Source: Andalucia godoyi (Eukaryota; Discoba; Jakobea; Jakobida; Andaluciidae). Taken from it: a stretch of 64,000 nt of DNA. Below the pieces are notes generated by a model that was not told where the DNA came from, made no database searches, and saw only the letters and a list, made by a program, of their open reading frames with translations. Positions 23,616 to 32,903 of this stretch are shown here, one piece after another (position 1 is the stretch's first letter; each line of letters begins with the position of its first letter). The position numbers were made by a program, and so were the translations under genes. The stretch spans positions 99,978-163,977 of the forward strand of contig VRVR01000035.1 in NCBI GenBank assembly GCA_009859145.1. The letters are read 5' to 3'.

Positions 23616-24997
23616 CTTACCGAATCACTGTACGAAACGAATAAGTACATTGAATAACCACTGTGTATCCTGCTAATACAATACAGAAATTGTGGACAAC
23701 AGGTGAGAGAGACCTGACACGGACACGCACACTCACTCTGTTCAATTTTGAATACAGCGTCACGTGACTTATTTCCTGTTTCAATTTGTTTACACCTATA
23801 ATACTTTCTGGAATTTCTTTCACTGATCATTGAAAGAGCTCTTCCAGTCAATACGGAGGGTCTTCCCGAACGAGTGCGGTTTGGGATTGGAGTTTCGTCA
23901 TTAACAACGTCATCGTCCTCCGTTCTTGAATGACGTCCGCGACAGACCTTCGCGATTCAAGCTCTGGACCAATTTCTTGGGCTCCAAGGTGCACTACCTC
24001 AGGATTGGCCCCGTTGCCTTGAACTGGTCCAGCATTGTGAACTGTTTCATCAGACTGACCAATGCGACCTTCATGATCTATCGTCAAAGAAGCATTCCGG
24101 GATACCATCACCAGGCAACAAACTGCAAAATATCCATATCAATCTGCACATCCGCAGAAGCAAGATTATGAAGATGACGGCAGTTCTCAGTCGTCAATCT
24201 AGACAGGCGATTGCTGCAGTTTGGATGCGGGCTTGTGTGAAACTGCAAGGCATCGAAGATGTAATGTCTCCATACCTTGAAACATATACCTTGAAACGAT
24301 GGACGTCTTGTCCGTTCCGGGCAAAAATCTAGAATCTCATTGACATTTTCAACAAAAGAAACGGACAATCTTCACAACCGTGACAGTTGATTACTTTTTC
24401 GAATTCTTGTTGAACTTCATGACGATCTGGCACTTTCCAAAAACGATAATGAAAATAATAGACATTCCCCAAATGTAACAGTATCTTTTGTTTTCGGTTC
24501 TCGTCACATCGAGCACCCGAACGGAACAGTCAAGGATGTCATTAAAATCATTTCAGATGGCGAATCAGGCTGGCTTCTTAACAGATTGATGCACTCATCG
24601 ATACGCTAGTCATAGTAGAATAGGACAAATCCAAAGCGCGTGGTCCAGAACACAAAGGATTCAGCACAGCCAGTGCACACCTGATAATTTCCCTAGAATT
24701 TCTATCATCTTCTTCCAAAGCCACTGGCCGCGCTTTGCTCGACATCAGTCACTTGAAACCGAAGATGCTGTAGACAATCCGCAAGGGATCCGTCCGCTTG
24801 GCAGTCATACCTAGCACAGACAACGAGAACAGCAGGCCAAGATCGGTGCTAGAAATTCGAGCGATACCGAGGTCGACTTCGTTGCGTCGAAGTTCAAAAC
24901 TACGCCAGGAGGGATTCAGAGCCTTGTCGACGCCGGTGAACACCACATCATGAAGCCAGAAACAGCGATCGGTGTTTGGGCGCAGGCGCGAGATTTG
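23616..24997. other. Unresolved 1.4-kb region with coding-like minus-strand segments
   Basis: Three minus-strand pieces look like protein but do not join into one gene. First, an 83-codon open frame directly downstream of and in frame with the FLX1 stop codon (24997 down to 24749). Second, a frame ending in a stop at 24391-24393 whose last 35 codons are a membrane helix and a basic tail ('YIWGMSIIFIIVFGKCQIVM'). Third, frames at 24108-24368 and 23848-24108 with helical composition ('ESRRSVADVIQERRTMTLLM'). Candidate donors (GTATGA near 24810, GTTTGT near 24132, GTGAGT near 23732) are present. It could be one or two intron-rich small genes, or a decayed gene. Confidence 0.35.
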
Positions 24998-25840
24998 CTA
25001 GGGAAGATGCTGGGAAAAAAACTCGTAAAGCGTCAACGTCATCGCGCTCATTGGCACAAGACGGTAAAAGGAAGCAGAAAGTCCTCGATAAAACGTCAAA
25101 GGCCCCTCCTTACGAATAATCTGCTGGACGGCGTCGCGAAACCCACGATATGAATGGTCTGATGTGCTGCGAAAGTCTTGCAAACGCGTCTTCACGACCT
25201 GGAATGGATACGTGATAACCATGGCAAATGTCTTTGAAGCAACTCCCGCCGCAAAGTAAGAAAGATGGCTATCCGCATCGAAAAGTCTCTTGAGCTCGTC
25301 GTATGCCATGAACTGCAGAGAGCCATGAGAGACCAAAAACAGTGCAGGAACAATTCCTCGATACAAACCCGCGACGCCTTCTTCTCTAACAATAGTTTTG
25401 AACGCATGTGTCATTCCCGAATACCGGTGATTTGTTTTGTTCTGCAGCTGCAGTCGGGTCTTGATAAGCCAGATGGGATTTGTCATGAGAGTGGAGCAGA
25501 CTCCGGCTTGGACTCCCGATGAAAAACTGACGATCAAAGGATTCGAAATATGCGCTGCGTTCCAGGATTTGATCCGCGAATAAAGATAGAGATAGATGCC
25601 CCACGAAGCTGAATTACCAATCAATGACGGAACAAGACCGCTAAAAAGTGTGCGAATGCCTTGAGTTTTCGCAATATTACTTGCAGCTCCGAACGTTCCA
25701 AGTGCTCTGATTTCCTGCGAATTTACCGCTTGGAAACGCACCTTGATGAAATCGAGTGGATGCAGTGTCACTGTCGGAATGGCTCCCGCAAGGAAGCCGG
25801 CAAGCACGGAATTCTGTTTCTTAGGTGCATTATCTCCCAT
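24998..25840 (-). CDS. FLX1: Mitochondrial carrier, FAD/folate type (FLX1/SLC25A32)
   Basis: A 280-residue, six-helix mitochondrial carrier with three Solcar repeats. Their signatures are visible as 'HPLDFIKVRF' (repeat 1), 'NPIWLIKTRLQLQ' (repeat 2) and 'YPFQVVKTRLQD' (repeat 3). The 'NPIWxxKTRLQLQ' motif with its Trp, and the stretch 'GLYRGIVPALFLVSHGSLQF', are typical of the SLC25A32/FLX1 branch, which moves FAD or folate into the matrix through the inner membrane. The start is the first ATG, and the length is typical. The stop (TAG) is followed by CAA and 82 more in-frame open codons; see the findings. A pyrimidine-nucleotide carrier is the alternative, since that branch shares the Trp signature. 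Confidence 0.87.
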   Translation of the reverse strand: MGDNAPKKQNSVLAGFLAGAIPTVTLHPLDFIKVRFQAVNSQEIRALGTFGAASNIAKTQGIRTLFSGLVPSLIGNSASWGIYLYLYSRIKSWNAAHISNPLIVSFSSGVQAGVCSTLMTNPIWLIKTRLQLQNKTNHRYSGMTHAFKTIVREEGVAGLYRGIVPALFLVSHGSLQFMAYDELKRLFDADSHLSYFAAGVASKTFAMVITYPFQVVKTRLQDFRSTSDHSYRGFRDAVQQIIRKEGPLTFYRGLSASFYRLVPMSAMTLTLYEFFSQHLP

Positions 25841-26369
25841 TACAGATCACACTTACAAACAACGAAACACGGGGGAGGAAGGGAAACCGCTTTTGGCACA
25901 GAAAAATCCACGTTGTCGTGAAAGGACGGCTGACATCGTTGTGTACCAGCATCGAACTTCAAACAATACAATGCTCCCACCGTAGTCAAGTCTTTTGAAT
26001 TTCTTATTTTTCTTCACCTTTTTATTCTTTCTATTTTTGTTCTGTTTGTTTGGTTTTTATCATCGAACCCTCAAGCGGCATCGCATCAGAGACAAAACAT
26101 CTCATGCTCCAAAGTGGGATCTTCCCAACGAACGCAAACCTGGCCATGCCCGAAGACACTGAGAACCAAGGAAAGCGTTGATTTCCCGGTTCAACTTGGC
26201 TAAAAAGAAAAGAAACTAGATTTTTAGAAAGGAAACTCGACAATCGTCGAACAGAGGTGTGCGCCAGACTTCGAAACCAACACCACTCCGGAAACCTTTT
26301 TGCGAGAGGAAAGAACAATTGTTTGGTGATAAAGGAAATAAGGTGAGGACGGTACCTCCGAACGACGGA
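25841..26369. other. Divergent promoter of FLX1 and TMEM234
   Basis: 530 bp with a T-rich block (25997-26060). A 38-codon minus-strand frame (ATG near 26145) and a 25-codon plus-strand frame are present but have no recognisable features, so nothing is called. Confidence 0.45.
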
Positions 26370-26762
26370 ATGAGTTTCATATTCTTGGTGGTCGCAGCCG
26401 TTATGTGGGGTGCCACAAATCCGCTGATTCGAAAGGCATCTGTTAAGGGACTGCACAAGATCGAAGAGAAGAACTTGATGAAGCGCATGTTTCTGGAGCT
26501 TCGATGGATGCTGTCAAGACTGGACTACGTCATTCCGCTTTTCATTAACTTTTCTGGTTCCTTTGTGTTCGTGTACGGCCTCTCATCAGCCGCAGTTTCA
26601 GTGGCTGTTCCTGTTACAAATTCTTTGGCGTTTCTCTTTTCAACGGCAGTCTCGCTGTACCTGGGTGAGAAACCAGGCAGCAAGGGGACGTTTCTTGGTC
26701 TGTTCTTTATAATGTTGGGGTCTGCGATCTGCGTATACAGCAGCAACAGCAATTCAAAATAA
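26370..26762 (+). CDS. TMEM234: TMEM234-family membrane protein
   Basis: 130 residues with four predicted TM helices in an EamA/drug-metabolite-transporter half-fold. The N terminus 'FLVVAAVMWGATNPLIRKAS' matches the family's 'LWGGTQPLLKRAS' motif, and 'VAVPVTNSLAFLFSTAVSLY' followed by 'LGLFFIMLGSAICV' matches the last two helices. In animals TMEM234 is a poorly characterised protein linked to kidney filtration; its biochemical activity is unknown. The ATG at 26370 gives the family length (human about 140); an upstream in-frame extension lacks an ATG. Confidence 0.92.
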   Translation: MSFIFLVVAAVMWGATNPLIRKASVKGLHKIEEKNLMKRMFLELRWMLSRLDYVIPLFINFSGSFVFVYGLSSAAVSVAVPVTNSLAFLFSTAVSLYLGEKPGSKGTFLGLFFIMLGSAICVYSSNSNSK

Positions 26763-26958
26763 ACCCCTCCCGGCCTGCTCGAAGGTTTCTCTCAATCAGC
26801 AACGATGTATATATACAGAGAGACAGGCAAACAGACAAACATTCGACGGAACAGCAGCAGCTTTACAAACAAGAAAACAAAAACAAAAGGAAGGGGGGGA
26901 GAGAGAAATCTACTCTACAGCGAACGCACATCCAAACAGAAGTTCCTTCGTAGAAACG
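26763..26958. other. Short 3' intergenic region
   Basis: 196 bp between convergent TMEM234 and VTA1. It is purine-rich near 26871-26905. No gene is seen. Confidence 0.5.
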
Positions 26959-27906
26959 TCAAGCAAACGGCTCCAAAGATTGGAGAGCATCTTTCAAAAT
27001 TCTGACTGCCGTTGCAACATCGTCAAATTGTAATGCAGAAATGGCTTCTTTGCAGTTCTTTTGCGCTTTCGCTATGACTGCAACCGGCGCAGCGGCCTTA
27101 GATGGAACAACAGGCGGAACATTCGCCAATGTGCGGGATACCGGTGCCGCCGTAGGGGCGGAAACTGGTTGTCGCGGTGCAGGTTGCGGAGCAAAGGGGG
27201 TGGGTGGGTTCTGGCTATAAACAGGAACAGACGCATAGGAAGGGGGCGGCGCATTGTACAAGTTGTACAGCCCACCTGCTGGAAGTGTGTTGGTGGATGG
27301 ACCTGAAGACGTAGTGTAAGGAGGTGGAGGCGCTGATGGAACAGGGACAAACGATGCACTGGAAGCAACAGTGCTTGATTTATCCTCTTCCATATCGTCC
27401 CCAGCGACCGGCGGATCTGCGATGGGTGTTCCGCTTTTCAAGCCTTTGGCAATCTCCGCTGCTCTCCATTTGGAATATCGAATCTTTTCCTTCACCGCAG
27501 ATTCCACTGTTCCAAATAAACCGCAGACTTCAAAAAACGTGCTGGACGCAAAGAAACTCTTTGCAGTGCCCATCGTCCGTGTGCCTGCACGGTCCGCGTC
27601 ATCCGCTGCCATAAAGATCTTCATAGAGAACCCTTTGACATAAGCTAGCCCGTCGTCGGGGAGAATTCCAGCAGATGCGAGAGTTTCTTTCTCGGTCTCC
27701 AATTTTTCAAGAAGACGTCCCAAAAACGCAGCAACTTCTTTGTTTCCTCGATTGGACTGATGCAGCTCAACTCCAAGCTGAGCGGCATACTGCCGACAAA
27801 AGTATGCCATGCGAGGATCTCGGTTCTCAACTTCCTCGGCCCTGGAAAGAAATCCTTTCAGAGATCCAAGCGCAGCTGGACAGGAAGTTGATAATGCTGA
27901 GCTCAT
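26959..27906 (-). CDS. VTA1: VTA1/LIP5, activator of the Vps4 ATPase
   Basis: 315 residues. Vta1 dimerises and stimulates the AAA ATPase Vps4, which disassembles ESCRT-III. The N-terminal tandem MIT-like domain is clear ('LGSLKGFLSRAEEVENRDPR', 'MAYFCRQYAAQLGVEL', 'FFEVCGLFGTVESAVKEKIR', 'YSKWRAAEIAKGLKSGTP'). A Pro-rich linker (about 165-270) leads to the C-terminal VTA domain ('KEAISALQFDDVATAVRILK') that contacts Vps4. The length and domain order are those of human LIP5 (307). The start is the first ATG. CHMP3, an ESCRT-III substrate of the same machine, is nearby, but this is probably chance in so dense a genome. Confidence 0.95.
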   Translation of the reverse strand: MSSALSTSCPAALGSLKGFLSRAEEVENRDPRMAYFCRQYAAQLGVELHQSNRGNKEVAAFLGRLLEKLETEKETLASAGILPDDGLAYVKGFSMKIFMAADDADRAGTRTMGTAKSFFASSTFFEVCGLFGTVESAVKEKIRYSKWRAAEIAKGLKSGTPIADPPVAGDDMEEDKSSTVASSASFVPVPSAPPPPYTTSSGPSTNTLPAGGLYNLYNAPPPSYASVPVYSQNPPTPFAPQPAPRQPVSAPTAAPVSRTLANVPPVVPSKAAAPVAVIAKAQKNCKEAISALQFDDVATAVRILKDALQSLEPFA

Positions 27907-27981
27907 AGAATGTATGCCTTTGCACTAGGATCAGCACCAGTAAGTTATGAAAGATATAATGATGAAACAAAACCTGCGAAC

Positions 27982-28047
<66 letters not shown>

Positions 28048-28311
28048 TCAACAAAGTGGAACAAACACAAAACTGGGAACTGAAGAAGCTGGGACGGAGG
28101 GGGGTTCGAATCCAGCATTCCAAAATGGATTCTGTGAAATGAACTCAAAGACTCAAGCACATTTTTCAGTGATCCCAGTGGCGAGCAATTTATTTATTTT
28201 ATTATATAATTATTATTATTTTTTTGGACTTTTTTGGAGAGCTGGTCTCCGAGACATTCACGTTCACGCGTTCTGCAGGTGGTGCAAACTAATAGGGACG
28301 AATCGAATCTC
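27907..28311. repeat. (GA)n tract in the VTA1/permease divergent region
   Basis: A (GA)n microsatellite spans 27987-28044, followed by AT-rich sequence with a T-rich block (28187-28227). A consensus acceptor (ttctgcAG, 28277-28278) lies 33 bp upstream of the permease ATG, in frame with it, and a GTAAGT donor lies at 27940. This allows a 5' intron carrying the GA tract, discussed in the findings. Confidence 0.9.
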
Positions 28312-29709
28312 ATGGAAGAAGGCGTAGCACAGTGGGTTGTCCTGGTTGGATTCATCGTAGCACTTGCTTTGGTCATGGTTCCCGTTACCATTCCCGTGCC
28401 ACGGATGTCCAAAGGTCTGCGGCTGAACTATGTTTCAGCACCGTTGTTTGTTGTTGTGTGCCTCATGATAGTGACGGCAGTGCCACCGTTGATTCTTGCA
28501 GATTCGCTAGTGGGCGACAGTACCATCCGACCTTTTACAATTATAATTCTATTCTTCAGCTTAGCTTATGTGTGCACGTCACTGGATTCGACAAATGTCT
28601 TTGCATTCGCAGCAGTGAATGTAGTTCAAAGAGCTGGTAAATCCAGAACTCTGCTGTTTTTGTCTGTCTTCTTTTTTTCTTCAATTCTTACAGTGTGCTC
28701 GTCAAACGACATTGTGGTGTTGGTTTTGACCCCGATTATTTCCCATCTCTCTAAAATCAGCTCGACAGATCCGAAAGCGCTGTTCATTGCAGAATTTTTT
28801 GCTGCCAACATTTTGTCTGTCGTGTTAATTATCGGAAATCCAACGAATGTCATTGCTGGTGAAGCGTATGGTCTCACCTTCACAGAGTATCTTCAGTGGA
28901 TGGCTGTGCCTGGATTTGTCGCGTGCTTCCTGGCTGCTGCCGTGCTGTACCTTTATTTTAGGAAGAGTTTGAATGAAAAATCTGCTGAGGACAACGACGA
29001 GACGCACTTCAATCTCGACTTGTATCAAATTACATCCAAACCTCTGACGATATTCAAGTGCTCTTGCTTCTTTATATGTTTGATGTTGTTTTCGGTTTCA
29101 AACTTCCTGTCTCTGTCTCTGTGGGTGATGTGCCTCGGAGGCGGTGTGTTCTTCCTTATTGTGGATTGCATATTGGATGCGTCTGGTAAGCTCGGGAAAC
29201 ACGAATTATTGCCTGTTGTATGGTCCAACCTCAAACGACTGCCGTATTCTGTGGCACCCTTCATGCTGGGCATGTTTTCTTTAGTCAATGCGCTGGAAAC
29301 TGTGGGTTGGATTGGAAAGTTCGCGGAAATTCTTGGATCGTGGTCATCAAATGTGACGTTCACAGTACTGTTCTTAGGATTTTTGACTTGCTATTCGTGC
29401 TCTCTCGTCAACAACCAACCGATGACTATCCTTTTTACCAGGACTATTTTGCACCACCGATTTACTTCGGATCCGCTCATTCGGAAGGCTGCAATCTTCA
29501 GTCTGATTATCGCTTCCAATTTTGGCGCCAATTTTTCGTTCGTTGCTTCAATGGCGGGGCTGATGTTCAAGGGAATCATTTCCCGGTTTGGAATGTCGCT
29601 CCGGGGTTCGTATTTTTCAAAAGTTGGCGCGTTGACAATGAACATTGTGCTTTTGGTGGCGCTCGTAGTTCTCCGACTCGAGCTCTTAGTGGACTCTACG
29701 GCAGCTTGA
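28312..29709 (+). CDS. ArsB/NhaD-type ion permease
   Basis: 465 residues with about eleven TM helices, in the ion-transporter superfamily that includes ArsB (arsenite efflux), NhaD (Na+/H+ exchange) and SLC13. Family features are 'FTIIILFFSLAYVCTSLDST' (the first re-entrant region), 'TVCSSNDIVVLVLTPIISHL', and the Gly-Asn-Pro-Thr-Asn motif in 'VLIIGNPTNVIAGEAYGLTF', which is characteristic of ArsB-like proteins. The second repeat has 'CSLVNNQPMTILFTRTIL', giving the Asn-Asn-Gln-Pro counterpart expected in the inverted half. The substrate cannot be deduced from the sequence. ATG 28312 is chosen; the upstream frame has no ATG (but see the possible 5' exon at 27910). Confidence 0.85.
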   Translation: MEEGVAQWVVLVGFIVALALVMVPVTIPVPRMSKGLRLNYVSAPLFVVVCLMIVTAVPPLILADSLVGDSTIRPFTIIILFFSLAYVCTSLDSTNVFAFAAVNVVQRAGKSRTLLFLSVFFFSSILTVCSSNDIVVLVLTPIISHLSKISSTDPKALFIAEFFAANILSVVLIIGNPTNVIAGEAYGLTFTEYLQWMAVPGFVACFLAAAVLYLYFRKSLNEKSAEDNDETHFNLDLYQITSKPLTIFKCSCFFICLMLFSVSNFLSLSLWVMCLGGGVFFLIVDCILDASGKLGKHELLPVVWSNLKRLPYSVAPFMLGMFSLVNALETVGWIGKFAEILGSWSSNVTFTVLFLGFLTCYSCSLVNNQPMTILFTRTILHHRFTSDPLIRKAAIFSLIIASNFGANFSFVASMAGLMFKGIISRFGMSLRGSYFSKVGALTMNIVLLVALVVLRLELLVDSTAA

Positions 29710-29752
29710 TTTTGGCTTTTGTGTTTGTTTGTTGTTGTTGTTGTTTTTTTTT

Positions 29753-29766
29753 GGGGGGGGGGGGGG
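29753..29766 (+). repeat. G14 homopolymer
   Basis: A T9 run followed immediately by 14 G, between the permease stop and the K+ channel start. It may form a G-quadruplex and is also a likely sequencing-error site. Confidence 0.97.
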
Positions 29767-29890
29767 TCTCAGGCTTATTCCTATTACTAGGAATTTGTCC
29801 AATTTCCAAATCTCCAAGAGCTGCATATTCTCTTCTTGCTACTCCCTTCTGTTTTGGAATCTACTTTTTTTTCCCAATCTTGTGGACGCA

Positions 29891-32800
29891 ATGGTGTTCA
29901 CTGCTTTTGAGAAGCTCCAGCTTTCAGCTTCGTTTCATGAAAAGAAGGTCTCTCATGATGTCGAGTATTTCATGTTCCACTCCTCTTTCGGAATGGTTTA
30001 CGATTCATTCCAAATATTGGCCTCCTTAGCATCGTGCTTCTTATATTGTGCGTACACTTACTATACTGAAGCTCCGAAATGGATGGCAACAACGGATTTG
30101 GCGCTGGCAACAGTATTTCTTTTCGATTTTATTCTTCAGTTGTACATGTCTCCGAACCGCCTGAAGCAGCTGCTTTCGTTCCAGACGCTCATCGACGTTG
30201 TAACTATTGTCCCAGTGTATTTGGATCTGTTCGGAATCGATGAATTTGGAAATGTCGCATTTCTTCGGGTGTTTCGCTTATTCAGAGTTTTCAGAGTTTT
30301 TAGATCTCACCGAAATGGCTCTCTGAGTTCTGAAGATTTAGGCCAAGATTCATTGCTGAAACTTGTGAGCAACCTTCTCCTTACCGTGTTTGTTTTAATT
30401 TTTGTTTCGTCCTCTATTTTTCAGCTCATCGAGGGTTCGGGAGGATATCCACTTGATTTCCATGACGCTGTGTACTTCATTGTTGTGAGCACCACGACAG
30501 TTGGATATGGCGATATTACGGTATGCGTCTGACTAGCATTTCTTTGTTTGCTTCATTTTCCATCGTTTACTTATTGATTTTCTGCAGCCAAAAACGTTTC
30601 TGGGCAAAATGTACATTGCAGCATTTTTGCTCTTCGCTATATCTCTAATTCCGTACCAAACGACGAAAATGGTCGAACTTTTGAGATTACGATCGCGATT
30701 TTCGTCCAATTTTGTATCTCCACGTGGAGCAAATTCGGTTCTTCTCATTGGGGATTTGTCAATTCCGCGCTTGAGATCAATCATATTCGAGATGTTCCAC
30801 CCTTGTCATGGAAACTCCAAGACGCACGTTGTTCTCCTCAGCCCTGGAGTTCCCGATTCAGACATGGAATTGTTTTTGAGAAACAAATTTTCTTGGGGAA
30901 GGCTATCATACGTTCAGGGCTCTGCATTGTCATCTTCCGATATTCGGAGAACAGATGTGGATCATCTTGTTGCCTGTTTGATCATTTCCGATAACACTGT
31001 TGCAAATGGTTTAGAGGAAGATCAAGAGACGGTTCTCCGATGTCTTGCAATTCGGAATGCTTGCAAAACAATTCCAATTATCGTCGAACTCGGAGATACC
31101 GATGAGAAACACCACGCCATTTCAGCAGGCGTGCATTATTTGATCGTGCGTAACGAAATGAAAGCCAACCTGCTCTCTCGTAGCATCATCGCTCCTGGTT
31201 CGTCAACGTTGATTGGCAATCTTCTTACGCGTGTTCCTCTGCTTGGGAAATCAGCATTGTCCGAAATCAAAGGAACGTGGATCGAAGAATATTACCACGG
31301 GGCGCAACATTCGATCTCGTCTTTCTCATTTCCTTCAATTTCTCGTCATTTTACGTTTCTGGATTTTTGTTTATTTGCATCTTCAAAGTACAACATCATT
31401 TGTGTGGGCTTACTACGAAGCTCAAGTCTTGACGGCGAAAGACCATCGCAGTCATTGGGGTTTTCGAATGTTGTCGAGGAGCGCCCGCATGTTGTCCTTT
31501 TTCCAAACGACAGGAATCCGCTTAGTCCCGGAGATGCGTTGTTCGCGATCACGAAAAACGATGGTGACTGCTTTTTTGTTGTTGAGGACTTGAAGCGTCA
31601 GTATCCGTATTCTTCAGGTGTGAGGGTCGGTGTTTCCAGCAATAACGACGACAAGGAATCAGGTGCAAGCAGTGTTGAATCGGATTCCAGCACTTCCACT
31701 CTCCAAACGAAGAATCCAACGTCTGTTAAGGTCGTCGAAAACACGACCGTGCATCCAACGTTACCAGATCATCTGTTCTCCGCAACTGTTGCTCACGTGA
31801 CAGCGGATCGTTTTCGACGACAGATTCACAGCAGAAATATGCATATGACAACAACCCGCAAGCATCAGGTTCGTATTTCGACTTGTTCAAATGCCATTGG
31901 CAGCCATTACTTAAAAAATGCTCTGCGCGGCAATGTTCAGGAAAGCGAAGGTGGACAACCGGCACCAGATGCAATGTATCACAAATGTTCCTCTCGAGCC
32001 ATCGAAGACTGTACAACCAACCAGATGCCACAGACAGTGAGCGGGCATATAGTAGTTTGTGGAAATATGCATGCCGTGGAACATTTTGTCGGACCCCTTC
32101 GTCGAACGGACCTCGGACCGCCTGTAGATATCGTGATTTTGACAGCCAAGCCAACGGATATCCATTGGACACGCATTGACATGTACCCAAATATCTGGAT
32201 TATAGAAGGAGAAGCGGATAACAGTGCGTCCTTGTCTCGCTGTCGCGTTGACAGCGCGTTGCACGTGGTGTACCTAGCCTCTGAACGACAGTTTTCGAAC
32301 TGCGAACCAGAATTTGTCGATTTTCAGGCAATTCTGCTCTACAATACGCTCTTCCATGAATACGGGAAAGTTCCTTGTATGTTGGAAATGGTATTCTCCG
32401 CAAACATGAGCTTTTTGCATCCGAAGCTGGACATGGACAGATTCAAGCAGCTGTCGTCAGTTCCTATGCATGCGATCTACGCCCCTCTTTTTGCATCAGG
32501 CACCGTGTTTGCCGACACATTCATCGACCAATTTGCTGCGCAATCGTATTTCAATCCCTTTGTCATTGACATCACAAATCAGTTGATCGGATCTTTGTCC
32601 GATTCACTTCATCCATCTGAACAAAAGCAACTGTTTAGAATGAAGATACCGTCAGTTGTCATTCAACGGCGGCTTCAGAAGAATGCAAGGAACGGAAGGA
32701 GCGGAAAGCCGTTAACATGGAAGTTTTGCTTCAAAACGATGGTAACGGACTTCAGCATTTTGCCAGTCGCATTGTATCGCACAACAGGGGCGTTTGAACC

Positions 32801-32903
32801 TTCTCCCCTGCCTTTTGTTTATACTTCACCTCCTCGACAGTGCATCGTCGACGAAACAGACGAGATTTTTTTTCTTGCCAATACGCCACCGACATTCAAA
32901 TGA
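29891..32903 (+). CDS. Slo-type potassium channel with two RCK domains, two exons
   Basis: Exons 29891-30520 and 30588-32903, about 981 residues. The 67-bp phase-0 intron (GTATGC...CTGCAG) falls between the pore filter and S6. The first exon encodes S1-S5 and the pore: S3 'TLIDVVTIVPVYLDLFG', an S4 with four regularly spaced Arg ('FLRVFRLFRVFRVFR', about 123-140) and the filter Thr-Val-Gly-Tyr-Gly-Asp (about 203-208). The second encodes S6 ('MYIAAFLLFAISLIPYQTTK'), RCK1 from about residue 262 ('SVLLIGDLSIPRLRSIIFEM') and RCK2 from about 693 ('SGHIVVCGNMHAVEHFV'). This is the Slo/BK-Slack layout: a plasma-membrane K+ channel gated by voltage and an intracellular ligand. There is no Asp-rich calcium bowl after RCK2, so calcium gating is uncertain. 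The start is the only ATG that precedes S1 without crossing the G14 run. Confidence 0.92.

Noticed and set aside
28098-28118. GGGGTTCGAATCC resembling a tRNA T-loop/B-box
   Set aside because: The flanks do not form an acceptor stem, D arm or anticodon arm, and the T stem does not pair fully.
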